Shown piece after piece: positions 26,006-34,622 of a DNA stretch of 64,000 nucleotides. The stretch spans positions 62,001-126,000 of the forward strand of contig CABSCP010000004.1 of NCBI GenBank assembly GCA_902476265.1, read 5' to 3'. The position numbers were made by a program, and so were the translations under genes. Source of the stretch: an uncultured Lachnospiraceae bacterium (lineage in GTDB: Bacteria > Bacillota > Clostridia > Lachnospirales > Lachnospiraceae). How positions within the stretch are numbered: position 1 is the first letter of the stretch; each line of letters opens with the position of its first letter. The notes under the pieces are model-generated. The model did no database searches and was not told the origin of the DNA. It saw only the letters and a program-made list of their open reading frames with translations.

Positions 26006-27619
26006 ATGAGCAGGACAGTATATTTTAACGGGACAGTTCTCACCATGGATGAGGAAATGCCCCAGGCGGGCACAGTCATTGTGGAAAACGGAAAAATTGT
26101 GCGTATGGAGGACAGTGCATCCGGCGGCTGTTCCCAAAGCGATCCCCATGCAGACTCTTCTGCAGTTGACGGCGTTCGTTTTGTAGATTTAAAAGGCGCG
26201 GTCATGCTTCCCGCTTTTTTGGATCCTCACAGCCATTTTTCCGGCTACGCTTCCTCCCAGCTTCAGGTCCCTTTAGAAGAAGCCGTGAATTTTGGGGAAA
26301 TCGCGGACAAAATACGCAATTATATCGCTGCCAACCATATCCCTGCAGGTGAATGGGTGGTGGGGAAAAGCTACGATCACAATAATCTGGAGGAACAGGC
26401 CCATCCTGATGCGGCCCTTCTGGACAGTGCCGCCCCGGATAATCCGGTGGTGATCAGCCACCAGTCCGGACACATGGGCGTTTTTAACACCCTGGCTTTA
26501 AAACTGCTTTCCGTCACCGCGCAGACGGAAAGCCCGGAGGGCGGCCTCATTGCCAAAAGAGACGGCATTCCCACCGGATATATGGAGGAAAACGCTTTTG
26601 TCCAATATCAGCAGAAGGTGCCCATGTCCTCCCCGGAAGATCTGGTCAAGGCCTATCTCACCGTCCAGGAGAAATATGCTTCCTATGGCATCACCACCAT
26701 CCAGGAGGGAATGCTGCCCTCCCAGCTGGTTCCCCTGTACCAGATGTTGATGCAGAAAAAAATGCTGAAACTGGACGTGGTGGGTTACGCGGATGCCAAA
26801 GAAGCATCCTCCATTCTGGCCGCGCTGCCCGAAAACCGCTGCCGCTATCAGAATCACTTCAAGCTGGGCGGCATTAAAATCTTCCTGGACGGCTCTCCCC
26901 AGGGCCGTACCGCCTGGATGCGCAGCCCTTATGAAGGAAGCACAGACTACCGCGGCTACAATACCCTCACCGATGAGCAGGTGGAGGCCTTTGTCCGTTT
27001 TGCGGCACAGAAAAATCTCCAGATACTGGCTCACTGTAACGGGGACGCCGCCGCTGCCCAATATCTCAGCGCCTGCAGCAGGATTGAGGCGGAAGGACTT
27101 CCTTTGAAAGAAGTGCGTCCCGTGCTGATCCACGGCCAGCTGCTGGGCACGGACCAGCTCCCTGCCATGAAACGTCTCGGCCTGATCCCCTCCTTCTTTG
27201 CGGCTCATGTTTATTACTGGGGGGATACCCACATCAAAAACTTCGGCATAGCCCGGGCTTCCCATATCAGTCCGGCCGCCAGTGCGCTGGCTGCAGGTGT
27301 CCCCTTCACCTTCCACCAGGATACGCCGGTAATCGAACCCAATATGCTGGAAACGGTCTGGTGCAGCGTCAACCGGCTCACCAAAAAAGGAGTGAAGCTG
27401 GACGCCGAAGCCATTCCCGTAAAAGAGGCTTTAAAAGCGGTCACCATCAACGCCGCCTATCAATATTTTGAAGAAAACGAAAAAGGCTCCATCCGGCCCG
27501 GCAAGCGGGCGGATTTTGTCATCCTGGACCAAAACCCGCTCACCGTGCCGCCGATGAAGCTCAAAGACATCAAAGTACTGCAGACCGTCAAAGACGGCGA
27601 AATCATTTACGAGCGGTAA
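26006..27619 (+). CDS. YtcJ-like amidohydrolase
   Basis: Amidohydrolase-3 family metal-dependent hydrolase of 537 residues. The N-terminal beta-sandwich is followed by the metal-binding DPHSHFSGY (His-x-His equivalent), then SHQSGHMGVFN, a putative metal His in LIHGQLLGTDQL and a late Asp/His block FHQDTPVIEPN. Family members act on cyclic amides, formamides or similar compounds; the substrate is not predictable. The start has AAAGGCGG upstream. The last 17 bases overlap the 3' end of the convergent ABC gene, without a terminator between. Confidence 0.87.
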   Translation: MSRTVYFNGTVLTMDEEMPQAGTVIVENGKIVRMEDSASGGCSQSDPHADSSAVDGVRFVDLKGAVMLPAFLDPHSHFSGYASSQLQVPLEEAVNFGEIADKIRNYIAANHIPAGEWVVGKSYDHNNLEEQAHPDAALLDSAAPDNPVVISHQSGHMGVFNTLALKLLSVTAQTESPEGGLIAKRDGIPTGYMEENAFVQYQQKVPMSSPEDLVKAYLTVQEKYASYGITTIQEGMLPSQLVPLYQMLMQKKMLKLDVVGYADAKEASSILAALPENRCRYQNHFKLGGIKIFLDGSPQGRTAWMRSPYEGSTDYRGYNTLTDEQVEAFVRFAAQKNLQILAHCNGDAAAAQYLSACSRIEAEGLPLKEVRPVLIHGQLLGTDQLPAMKRLGLIPSFFAAHVYYWGDTHIKNFGIARASHISPAASALAAGVPFTFHQDTPVIEPNMLETVWCSVNRLTKKGVKLDAEAIPVKEALKAVTINAAYQYFEENEKGSIRPGKRADFVILDQNPLTVPPMKLKDIKVLQTVKDGEIIYER

Positions 27620-28475
27620 GGTACATGTACGCGTCCTCCAGCGTGATTTCCGGCTGCACGCAGTCAACATCCGGCCTCCCGGAACTGATCAGCTTCACCT
27701 TCATCCCGCCTTCCGTGTACTGTTTTGATGTGATCCGGTAATTCTTTTCAAGGGCCAGGGCTTCCTCCTCGTTTTTCACGGAAGCGCTCCAGATGCGGCC
27801 CTTCGCCATGGACAACAGGCCGCTGACGGTGCCGGAATATAAAAATGTCCCTTTTTTCATGACCGCAAGCCGACTGCAAGTGGCGGCCAGGTCTTCCACC
27901 ACATGGGTGGAAAACAACACGGTCCTGTTTTTGGAAAATTCCACCAGAAGATTTCGGATCCGGATTCTTTCCTCCGGGTCCAGTCCGGTGGTGGGCTCAT
28001 CCACAATCAGGAATTCCGGCTCGTTGAGCATGGCCTGGATCAGACCCACCCGCCTTTTCATGCCGCCGGACAGCTGCCGGATCTTTTTTTTGCGCTGCCC
28101 GGTCAGACTGGTCCTTTCCAGATAGTCCTCAATCCGCTCTTTACACACCTTTTTCGGAACGCCGGACAGTTCCCCCAAATACTCCAGGCACTCCTGGACC
28201 GACAGATTGGGATACAGATTCAATTCCTGGGGCAGATAACCGATCTTTTTCCGGATCTGTTCATAATTATTCTCATTGTACATCATATCATCCATCAGTA
28301 CAGTGCCCTCTGCAGGCTTTAAAACCGTGGTGAGCACCCGCATCAGGGTGGTTTTACCCGCACCGTTTTCTCCCAGCAGTCCGAAAATTCCCTGGGGGAT
28401 TTCCAGATCCGCATGGTTCACCGCCGTGACGCCGTTTTTAAATGTTACCGTAAGATCTTTTATTTTAATTTCCAT
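27603..28475 (-). CDS. ABC transporter ATP-binding protein
   Basis: ATPase subunit of an ABC-2 type exporter, 290 residues. Walker A GENGAGKTT, Q loop YLPQELNLYPN, signature LSGGMKRRV, Walker B FLIVDEPTTGLD and the H-loop THVVED are all present. It is the third gene of a three-gene operon behind two permeases (5-bp gap), at a distance from a two-component system that may control it. Cargo (peptide, lipid or ion) is unknown. Confidence 0.93.
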   Translation of the reverse strand: MEIKIKDLTVTFKNGVTAVNHADLEIPQGIFGLLGENGAGKTTLMRVLTTVLKPAEGTVLMDDMMYNENNYEQIRKKIGYLPQELNLYPNLSVQECLEYLGELSGVPKKVCKERIEDYLERTSLTGQRKKKIRQLSGGMKRRVGLIQAMLNEPEFLIVDEPTTGLDPEERIRIRNLLVEFSKNRTVLFSTHVVEDLAATCSRLAVMKKGTFLYSGTVSGLLSMAKGRIWSASVKNEEEALALEKNYRITSKQYTEGGMKVKLISSGRPDVDCVQPEITLEDAYMYLTARK

Positions 28476-28479
28476 GTTT

Positions 28480-29133
28480 TCAACCTCTTTTCTTTAAAAT
28501 CCATGATGACATGCCCAACATCACGGCAGTCAGCGCCAGTCCGGCCGCCTTCCCCCACAGCCATCCGAAATCATCCGGATACCGCAGATCCCGGAATCCG
28601 TATGCAAAAATATTCAGGTTTCCCAGATATTTATTTCCACCGGTGGAGTTGATCAGCAGCCACATAATAACTCCGCCCCCGATTCCCACCCATTGGCTGC
28701 GAAAGAGATTGGAAATTGTCATGGACAGGGTTCCCCAAAAGAGAACCGTGACTGTAACCGCAATCAGATAAATTCCATAAAACCACCAGAACGGTTTTTC
28801 CATCGAAATCCTGGGTCTCTGCCAGTAGAAAAAGAAATAGCTGACGTATGAAATCGGGCATAAATAGGCGAGCTGCCAGAAAAGCCTTCTGCGCACGGTC
28901 CGGTTTCTGTTTTGGGACGGATAAAGGGCAAATATCTCCCAGCGCTTTCCGCTCTGTTCCATGACCCAGGTTTCGGCGCAAAATACGATGGCCAAAAGCC
29001 CCAGGTTGTCATCCAATGCGACACCGATTTCATTCGTTGCGGAAATTCCCCTGACCAGGCACAAGAGCAGCGGAAAGATCGCCGAGTATGCCACTTTGTA
29101 AAAAGGCAGCACAATTTTTATTTCCTGTTTCAA
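28480..29133 (-). CDS. ABC-2 type permease, small subunit
   Basis: Membrane protein of about 217 residues with six predicted helices. I set the start at a TTG (29133-29131) that overlaps the stop of the upstream permease as TTGA and has GGAGG eight bases before it; the longer ATG reading from 29181 would overlap the upstream gene by 52 bp and has no RBS. No enzyme motif. It presumably pairs with the larger permease and the ATPase behind it. Confidence 0.75.
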   Translation of the reverse strand: MKQEIKIVLPFYKVAYSAIFPLLLCLVRGISATNEIGVALDDNLGLLAIVFCAETWVMEQSGKRWEIFALYPSQNRNRTVRRRLFWQLAYLCPISYVSYFFFYWQRPRISMEKPFWWFYGIYLIAVTVTVLFWGTLSMTISNLFRSQWVGIGGGVIMWLLINSTGGNKYLGNLNIFAYGFRDLRYPDDFGWLWGKAAGLALTAVMLGMSSWILKKRG

Positions 29134-30212
29134 TATACCCGCCTCCTTTTCCAGATCCAAACGGCGCAAAAGGTGATGCACACAGATGCGATCACCAGAA
29201 AGCTCTGGTTTAACAGTACCAGCGGCGGCGGTGTAGTTTCAAAAAAGCGTCCCGGAAAACGTACCATAATTGCAAGAGGCCTGCCATAATAGCCAAAACT
29301 CCCGTCCGGCCCCCGGCTTCCCATATTGGAATAGATCAGATACAAAAACAGGCACGGCACTCCGGGCAGCGGATTTTTAAAGATCAGAGCAACCGCCGTA
29401 TAGACACAGGTGATCATCAACATAGTTGGCAAAATATAAATGGCGGCAATCCACACAAACTCCCCGAAATTAACCGGAAATCCACATCTTCTCCCCTGCA
29501 GTTCACACAGCCCTCCGAACAGCAGTGTCAGAATGCCCCAGAGAAACACCATGGAAAGAAACCCTCCCAGAATCTTCCCACAAATGTAGGCGGCATCCCC
29601 CACCGGTTTGGTGTGGAGCAATTCCCAGGTGTCCCGCTTGGTATCCCTGATAAACAAAAATGCCAGCAGAATCATGGCAAAAAATGCCAGAAACAGGCCG
29701 CCGAAGTCCGCAAATTTTCTCCCCAGATAAAAGGAATAAGTATGCTCTTCCAAATTTTCCCTGAGGTATGCGTTCACTTCCTCCACAGTTCCCTTGTGAA
29801 ACTCCGAGATCTCATAATAATACTTCGGACCGTAATAGGGATAAAACCCATAGTTTTCTGACAGATAATCCGCCATCTCCTCTGCATCCAGATTTTGGCG
29901 GCGCATCTCTTCCACAATTTCCCCGGCCTCTTCTTTCGTCATGGACAGCCTTTCCTGCATCTCCTCCTGCAAAAGCCCACAGGCCAGATCCATACGCTGT
30001 TCTTCTGTGGACAGCACATACCCCTCTGTAATATCGGCATCCGCGATATTCTCCGGTTCCTTTCCGGCTGTGTCCTGTTCCGATTGCACATATCGGATCT
30101 GCAGATAGGGATTTAAAATTTGAAACAGCTCAAAAAGGATAAATGCAAGGCCGATCCAGAGGATCGGATTTTTCAGATAGTTCTTCAGTTCTCTTTTTAT
30201 AATAGCTTTCAT
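29130..30212 (-). CDS. ABC-2 type permease, large subunit
   Basis: 360-residue membrane protein. One N-terminal helix (about 14-34) is followed by an extracellular domain of about 130 residues and a cluster of six helices with LLAFLFIRDTKRDTWELLHTKP, the typical ABC-2 loop (RDxxxxTxELLxTxP). GGAGG precedes the ATG. First gene of the exporter operon, 78 bp after the two-component system and separated from it by a terminator. Confidence 0.8.
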   Translation of the reverse strand: MKAIIKRELKNYLKNPILWIGLAFILFELFQILNPYLQIRYVQSEQDTAGKEPENIADADITEGYVLSTEEQRMDLACGLLQEEMQERLSMTKEEAGEIVEEMRRQNLDAEEMADYLSENYGFYPYYGPKYYYEISEFHKGTVEEVNAYLRENLEEHTYSFYLGRKFADFGGLFLAFFAMILLAFLFIRDTKRDTWELLHTKPVGDAAYICGKILGGFLSMVFLWGILTLLFGGLCELQGRRCGFPVNFGEFVWIAAIYILPTMLMITCVYTAVALIFKNPLPGVPCLFLYLIYSNMGSRGPDGSFGYYGRPLAIMVRFPGRFFETTPPPLVLLNQSFLVIASVCITFCAVWIWKRRRVY

Positions 30213-30272
30213 CGTGCCCTCCTTTCTTTTGACAGTTTCATCCTAACAGCCGTTTCCCAATAAAAAGACAAC

Positions 30273-30305
30273 AAAAAAGCCGGATCTTCTCAATCCGGCT
30301 TTTTT
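30273..30305 (-). terminator. Terminator after the two-component operon
   Basis: AAAAAAGCCGGAT / ATCCGGCTTTTTT stem with a small loop; the histidine kinase stop codon lies within it. It is symmetrical, so it works in either direction. Confidence 0.93.
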
Positions 30306-31465
30306 ATCTGAAATATCGCTTTTACCACGGCCCCGCCGCTTTCCTGATTTCCCACAAGCAGCCGGCCTCCGTGTTTTTCACACAGAATGCGGCTGATATA
30401 CATTCCCAGTCCGGAATGGTTCAGCTCATCCTGGGGATTGGAATGATACCAGGCTTTTACCGCCTGCTCTTGCGGAACAAAAAAACCGCTCCCGTCATCC
30501 CGAACGGTGATCTCCAGTTCCTCCCCGAAAGCTGCAATCGTAACCACGGTTTCTGCTTTGGCATACCGAAACGCATTGGTCAGCAGATTTTCCGTCACCT
30601 CCAGAATCAGATCCGTATCCGCCAGAAATTTATCTTCCGATCCGCCGGCCTTTACGATTATTTTCTGCCCTGTTTCCTCAACCATGACCGCACCGTTCTT
30701 CCCGATCTGCTGCTCCAACCGAAAAATATCGGTTTCCTCATACTGCAACTGCCTTTTTTCCAGTCCGGATAACGTCCGCATCCTTTCCACAAAGCGGTCG
30801 ATCCTGTCAATCTGTTTCATTCCCTCTTCCAGCATTTCCACCAGCTTTTCCGGCTCCAATTCTCCCTGAGGTATGAATTCCAGCAGCATCTCCTGATACC
30901 CCTTTAAGATGGACAAAGGCGTTCTGATGTCATGAGCGGTGGCCGCCCGGAGAGATTTTTCCTCCTCCACCATAAGCCATAGCTTACGCTCATTCTGTTC
31001 CAGCTGTGCCCTCATTTTTTCAAATTCCAAACACAGCCTGCCCAGCTCGTCCCGATTGGAATACTGTATTTTAAAATCCAACTCATTTCGGGCGATCATT
31101 TCAGATGCGGAAGAAAGCTCTTCCAGCGGCATTTTGATTTTATTTCTGTAAAACAGCATCACTGCCAGCACGGAACCGACAATAGATATGACCAGAATCC
31201 CATAGGTCTCCAGGAAGTCACAGATTTCTGAAATAGTATGATCCGTCCCGGTCATCTCACTGTCGGCAGGTCTGGGTGCCCCATAGTTGAAAGCCCATTC
31301 CACTTCCTCCCGGTTATTTTCGTCCACATACCTTTGCCAGATCTGTTCCTGTGTTCTGACCGCAATAAACATCACAGCCGCTGACACGATAAAACTGAGC
31401 AGCAGGCTGACCCCCATATACAAAATAACGGTCTTCCTGATCGAAAGATTCCTTATTTTATCCAT
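30290..31465 (-). CDS. Sensor histidine kinase with HAMP domain
   Basis: 391 residues: membrane segments at about 13-33 and 86-107 enclosing a short outer loop, then HAMP (KIKMPLEELSSASEMIARNE), HisKA with His in RAATAHDIRTPLS, and the ATPase domain with N box ENLLTNAFRYA and G1 DDGSGF. The start overlaps the response regulator's end by 13 bp, so they are translationally coupled. A short outer loop points to membrane-event sensing, and the downstream ABC exporter is the likely target (inference). Confidence 0.9.
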   Translation of the reverse strand: MDKIRNLSIRKTVILYMGVSLLLSFIVSAAVMFIAVRTQEQIWQRYVDENNREEVEWAFNYGAPRPADSEMTGTDHTISEICDFLETYGILVISIVGSVLAVMLFYRNKIKMPLEELSSASEMIARNELDFKIQYSNRDELGRLCLEFEKMRAQLEQNERKLWLMVEEEKSLRAATAHDIRTPLSILKGYQEMLLEFIPQGELEPEKLVEMLEEGMKQIDRIDRFVERMRTLSGLEKRQLQYEETDIFRLEQQIGKNGAVMVEETGQKIIVKAGGSEDKFLADTDLILEVTENLLTNAFRYAKAETVVTIAAFGEELEITVRDDGSGFFVPQEQAVKAWYHSNPQDELNHSGLGMYISRILCEKHGGRLLVGNQESGGAVVKAIFQIKKPD

Positions 31466-32127
31466 CGGTACCCCACTCCCCAGACCGTCTCAATAAATTC
31501 GGTTTCCGTATAATCTGCGATCTTTTTCCGAATCCTTCTGATCAGCTCGGTGATCACCCGGCTGTCCCCCTGAGCGTCATAACCGCATACCTTTTCATAT
31601 ATCCGCTCCTTATCAAATACCTGCCCCGGATTCATGGAAAGAAACTCCACGATCTCATATTCCGTTCTCGTAAGGTCCAGCCTTTCTCCGTCAATGGAGA
31701 GTGTTTTCGCCGGATAATCGATGATCATTCCTTCTTTTCTCAGGCAATTCGCGCCCGCGCGGTGCCGTTCTTCCCGGTTGAGATGGGCGATGATCCTGGC
31801 CTCCAGCTCTTTTAACCCAAAGGGCTTTAAAATATAATCGTCCCCACCGGATAAAAGCCCGTTCACCCGGTCCTGCTCTTCCACCCTGGCGGTCAAAAAA
31901 AGAATGGGGCAGGAAACTTTTTCCCGGATCTGCCTGCATACCGTGATCCCGTCCAACCCCGGCATGTTCACATCCAGCAGAATGAGGTCCGGCGCGTTTC
32001 TGACCCCTTCCAGGGCCATGGCGCCATCCGCTGCGGTTTCCACTTCGTATCCCTTCATGCGCAGATAACTTCCCAGCATTTTCAGCAAATCCCTGTCATC
32101 GTCAACCAGCAAAATCTTATATGCCAT
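31453..32127 (-). CDS. Response regulator, OmpR family
   Basis: 224 residues. The receiver has DDD acidic residues near the start, the phospho-acceptor in LILLDVNMPG and Lys in ILKPFG; the winged helix spans about 125-222 and ends FIETVWGVGYRW. I choose the ATG at 32127 (MAYKILLVDDD) because GGGAG lies just upstream; the reading from 32169 adds residues with no match. First gene of the pair. Confidence 0.9.
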   Translation of the reverse strand: MAYKILLVDDDRDLLKMLGSYLRMKGYEVETAADGAMALEGVRNAPDLILLDVNMPGLDGITVCRQIREKVSCPILFLTARVEEQDRVNGLLSGGDDYILKPFGLKELEARIIAHLNREERHRAGANCLRKEGMIIDYPAKTLSIDGERLDLTRTEYEIVEFLSMNPGQVFDKERIYEKVCGYDAQGDSRVITELIRRIRKKIADYTETEFIETVWGVGYRWIK

Positions 32128-32260
32128 TTCCATCTCCCGCCTATCGCAGAACCATCTGCGATACTGCATCCATCAATTGTTTCAAAAGCGTTCCTTCCTC
32201 TAGTGTGCCGCACATCAGGATCATTGTAATTTGAACTTGTCAACACAAGAACAACAAACT

Positions 32261-32725
32261 TTAAATCTTTCCTTCTTTTTTCAGATACTCCAAAAATGCC
32301 TCGCAGCCTTCCACAATATCGTTCCACGCGGTATCAAAATTCCCCGTATACCAGGGATCATCAATATCTCTGGGCCTGTCTGAAAAGTCCAGAAGCCTGT
32401 AAACCTTCTGTGCCGGATCATCCCCGATGATCCTTTTCATATTGCGGATGTTGTACTGCTCCGCGGCCAGCAGGTAATCATATTCTTCATAATCTCTTTT
32501 TGTCATCTGGCGGGCCGTTTTCCCTACAGGATCAATGCCGTGTTCCCTCAGCTTGCGCTTTGCGGGCGGGTAAACCGGATTGCCGATCTCCTCCCGGCTG
32601 GTGGCTGCTGAGGCGATGGAAAACCGGTCTGAGAGGCCGCGCTTTGTGACCATGTCGCGGAAAATGTACTCGGCCATGGGACTGCGGCAAATATTGCCGT
32701 GGCAGATAAATAGTATTTTTATCAT
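32261..32725 (-). CDS. Low-molecular-weight protein tyrosine phosphatase
   Basis: 154-residue cytosolic phosphatase. The P-loop CHGNICRSP (C8 to P16; nucleophile Cys, Arg stabilising phosphate) lies at the N-terminus and the general-acid loop DDPWYTGNFD near 120. In many Firmicutes these act on tyrosine-kinase substrates of capsule synthesis or on stress proteins. The gene's first codons are the integration site of the elements to the right: its present RBS (GAAGGG, weak spacing) and upstream DNA come from the element end, and two further copies of its first codons lie at 43.1 and 46.05 kb. Confidence 0.93.
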   Translation of the reverse strand: MIKILFICHGNICRSPMAEYIFRDMVTKRGLSDRFSIASAATSREEIGNPVYPPAKRKLREHGIDPVGKTARQMTKRDYEEYDYLLAAEQYNIRNMKRIIGDDPAQKVYRLLDFSDRPRDIDDPWYTGNFDTAWNDIVEGCEAFLEYLKKEGKI

Positions 32726-32756
32726 CTTAGATTTATCCCTTCATAAGCCTTCAAAC
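32694..32756. other. Attachment site copy 1, inside LMW-PTP gene
   Basis: TTGCCGTGGCAGA (32694-32706), complement of the codons for C-H-G-N, begins a segment of about 60 bp (to CTTCATAAGCCTTCAAA) repeated at 43084-43145 and in part at 46046-46080. It separates the LMW-PTP body from element A. Confidence 0.85.
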
Positions 32757-32852
32757 CTTGATAAAACGGGCTGTCCGGCGCTTTTTTCATTTTTCATGTT
32801 TTGCCTAAAACCTACGCTATTCTTTATAAATCTACGCAAATTCACGGGCAAA

Positions 32853-32874
32853 TGGTGTAGTAAGTGGTGTAGTA
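32853..32874. repeat. Paired TGGTGTAGTA sites, element A left end
   Basis: TGGTGTAGTA at 32853-32862 and 32865-32874. The same decamer recurs in pairs at 43003-43012/43014-43023, 45964-45973/45975-45984 and once plus a decayed copy at 43242-43263, always 30-160 bp from an att core. This is the arrangement expected of arm-type DR sites bound by the N-terminal domain of a Tn916-like integrase. Confidence 0.75.
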
Positions 32875-32887
32875 ATTTTGTTCGTTT

Positions 32888-34087
32888 TCAACCTGATTTC
32901 CTCTGTTTTTCCTGCGTACCGGCGGCCTTAAAGTCTATGACTTTTACCATCTGCTCCGCAGCCCGGTCATAGCTTGCATGGGTATAGACGTTCAGCGTGA
33001 CACCCACATCAGAATGTCCCATCACATATTGTAAAGTTTTAATATCCATACCGGCATTTGCCATATTCGTACAGAACGTATGACGGAACACATGGGGCGT
33101 GATGTTCGGCAGCGGTTTGTCCGGGTGCAGCTTTCTGTATTTCTTCATCGCCCATCTGATTTCATTTTCGATATGCAACGCAACCTTGGGCTTATCGTCC
33201 TTATCCAGTAAAATGAAGCCGCTGTACCCGTCTACTATGATTTCCGTTTTTACTCTCTTGCGGCGGGCAAGGATATTTTTCAGACTTTGATAGACTTCCT
33301 CTGTCATAGGAATAAAGCGGCAGCCACATTCTGTCTTGGTTTTCTCCACATAATATTTGCCGCCCCGTTCCCGGACAAGCTGATGGTCTACCCGGATTCT
33401 CCGGTTTTCAAAATCTAATTCACTTTTTGTCAGGCCGCAAAATTCACTGACACGCATACCGGTTCCCAGCAAGGTGACAAATTCATCATAATATTTGGTA
33501 TAGGTATTATCCTCCCGGATAAAGCCCAACCATAACTCCTGCTGTTCCTCGGTCATGGCAATCCGCTTTTGTGAATCGTTTGGAACAATATCTGTCAGTT
33601 TAAAATCAAAGGGATTTCTGCGGATAATATCCTCATTGTATGCCATCTGAAACGCCGGTTTGACAACTCCCCGGACGCTTGTAATGGTGCTATATCCTTT
33701 GCCGTCATTGTGGAGTTTCATAATCCACTGTTGGGCATCCGATACTTTAATCTCTCTTATTTGCCGGTAGCCAAAATCTTCTTTCTTAATCAGATTCAGC
33801 ACAAAGTTATAACCGACTTTAGTATTGTAGCGGACACCTTGCTTCAAACTGATATACCGTTCCAAAAGTGCAATCACGGTCACTTTTCCAGCGGCATAGT
33901 CAATCCCTTCATCAAGTTGCTTCTGGATTTCTTTTTCTCTCTCCCGAAGCTCTTTCAAATCAGACGAATAGATGGTCTGCCGCTTTCCGCGAATATCTGT
34001 GTATCGGTACTGATAAATCAGGTCTTTTCTCTGGCTCTCTCCTGTTCTCAGGATTCGTCCTTTATTATCTTTGCGTTTCTCGGACAT
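32888..34087 (-). CDS. int: Tyrosine recombinase/integrase, Tn916 family
   Basis: 399-residue site-specific recombinase. The N-terminal arm-binding domain begins MSEKRKDNKGRILRTGESQR, as in Tn916 Int; a SAM-like core-binding domain spans about 75-160; the catalytic domain has Arg in GTGMRVSEFCGL, His-x-x-Arg in TPHVFRHTF, His in MGHSDVGVT and the Tyr nucleophile in LNVYTHASYD. All catalytic residues are present, so it should be active. The ATG at 34087 has AAAGGAG upstream; the longer reading from 34132 is not needed. It sits next to att copy 1. Confidence 0.96.
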   Translation of the reverse strand: MSEKRKDNKGRILRTGESQRKDLIYQYRYTDIRGKRQTIYSSDLKELREREKEIQKQLDEGIDYAAGKVTVIALLERYISLKQGVRYNTKVGYNFVLNLIKKEDFGYRQIREIKVSDAQQWIMKLHNDGKGYSTITSVRGVVKPAFQMAYNEDIIRRNPFDFKLTDIVPNDSQKRIAMTEEQQELWLGFIREDNTYTKYYDEFVTLLGTGMRVSEFCGLTKSELDFENRRIRVDHQLVRERGGKYYVEKTKTECGCRFIPMTEEVYQSLKNILARRKRVKTEIIVDGYSGFILLDKDDKPKVALHIENEIRWAMKKYRKLHPDKPLPNITPHVFRHTFCTNMANAGMDIKTLQYVMGHSDVGVTLNVYTHASYDRAAEQMVKVIDFKAAGTQEKQRKSG

Positions 34088-34173
34088 TGTCAAACTCCTT
34101 TCCGTAATGGAAAGAGCCTTGATATGACACATTTATTGTATCATATCAAGGCCATCTTTTACATCACTAAATT

Positions 34174-34368
34174 TCAGATAGAATAAACCTGTTCAATATA
34201 TTGGTCGAATAAACGGCGCTTAATTAACCGTTTATTTCCCACCCATAAAACAAATTTGCAGTTCTGGTCACCGGTAAGATCACGCAATTTATTGATTCCG
34301 ATTCCAGAATAAGCCGCAGCTTCTTCCAGGCTCAAATTACTCTTTTCCCAAATTGGGACGTCTTTCAT
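34174..34368 (-). CDS. xis: Excisionase (Xis), Tn916-like
   Basis: 64-residue winged-helix DNA-binding protein directing element excision with Int. LSLEEAAAYSGIGINKLRDL is the MerR/Xis-like helix-turn-helix and the C-terminus VLWVGNKRLIKRRLFDQYI matches the family. GGAGG precedes the ATG; 86 bp upstream of int in the same orientation, the usual order. Confidence 0.92.
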   Translation of the reverse strand: MKDVPIWEKSNLSLEEAAAYSGIGINKLRDLTGDQNCKFVLWVGNKRLIKRRLFDQYIEQVYSI

Positions 34369-34412
34369 AGGCAGTTATCCTCCATACATGAAAACAGCCA
34401 GACAAGGGACGG

Positions 34413-34603
34413 CGGCAACGAAGTCCGGCAACGGGCTTTGAAAAACCTCGCAAATCATCTCTGTCTGGCGATTTGGTTACTATTTACTTTTTCTTTTATT
34501 TTTCTGTTGTTTTGGTTGTCAGAGGGTGGAAAAGCCCGCAGTTATGGGATTTTGTCCGGCAACCGAGGCGGCAACGGGCTTGCAACGAAGTCCGCAACGG
34601 GCA
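34413..34603. repeat. Short GCAACGAAGTCCG/GGCAACGGGC repeats by xis
   Basis: The blocks GGCAACGAAGTCCGGCAACG (34413 on) and GCAACGAAGTCCGCAACGGG (34582 on) are near copies, and GGCAACGGGCTT occurs at both ends of the stretch. The 250 bp between xis and the VapE gene have no ORF. The repeats may bind Xis or Int, or be iteron-like. Confidence 0.5.
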
Positions 34604-34622
34604 GCATAGACGGTGGCATTTT

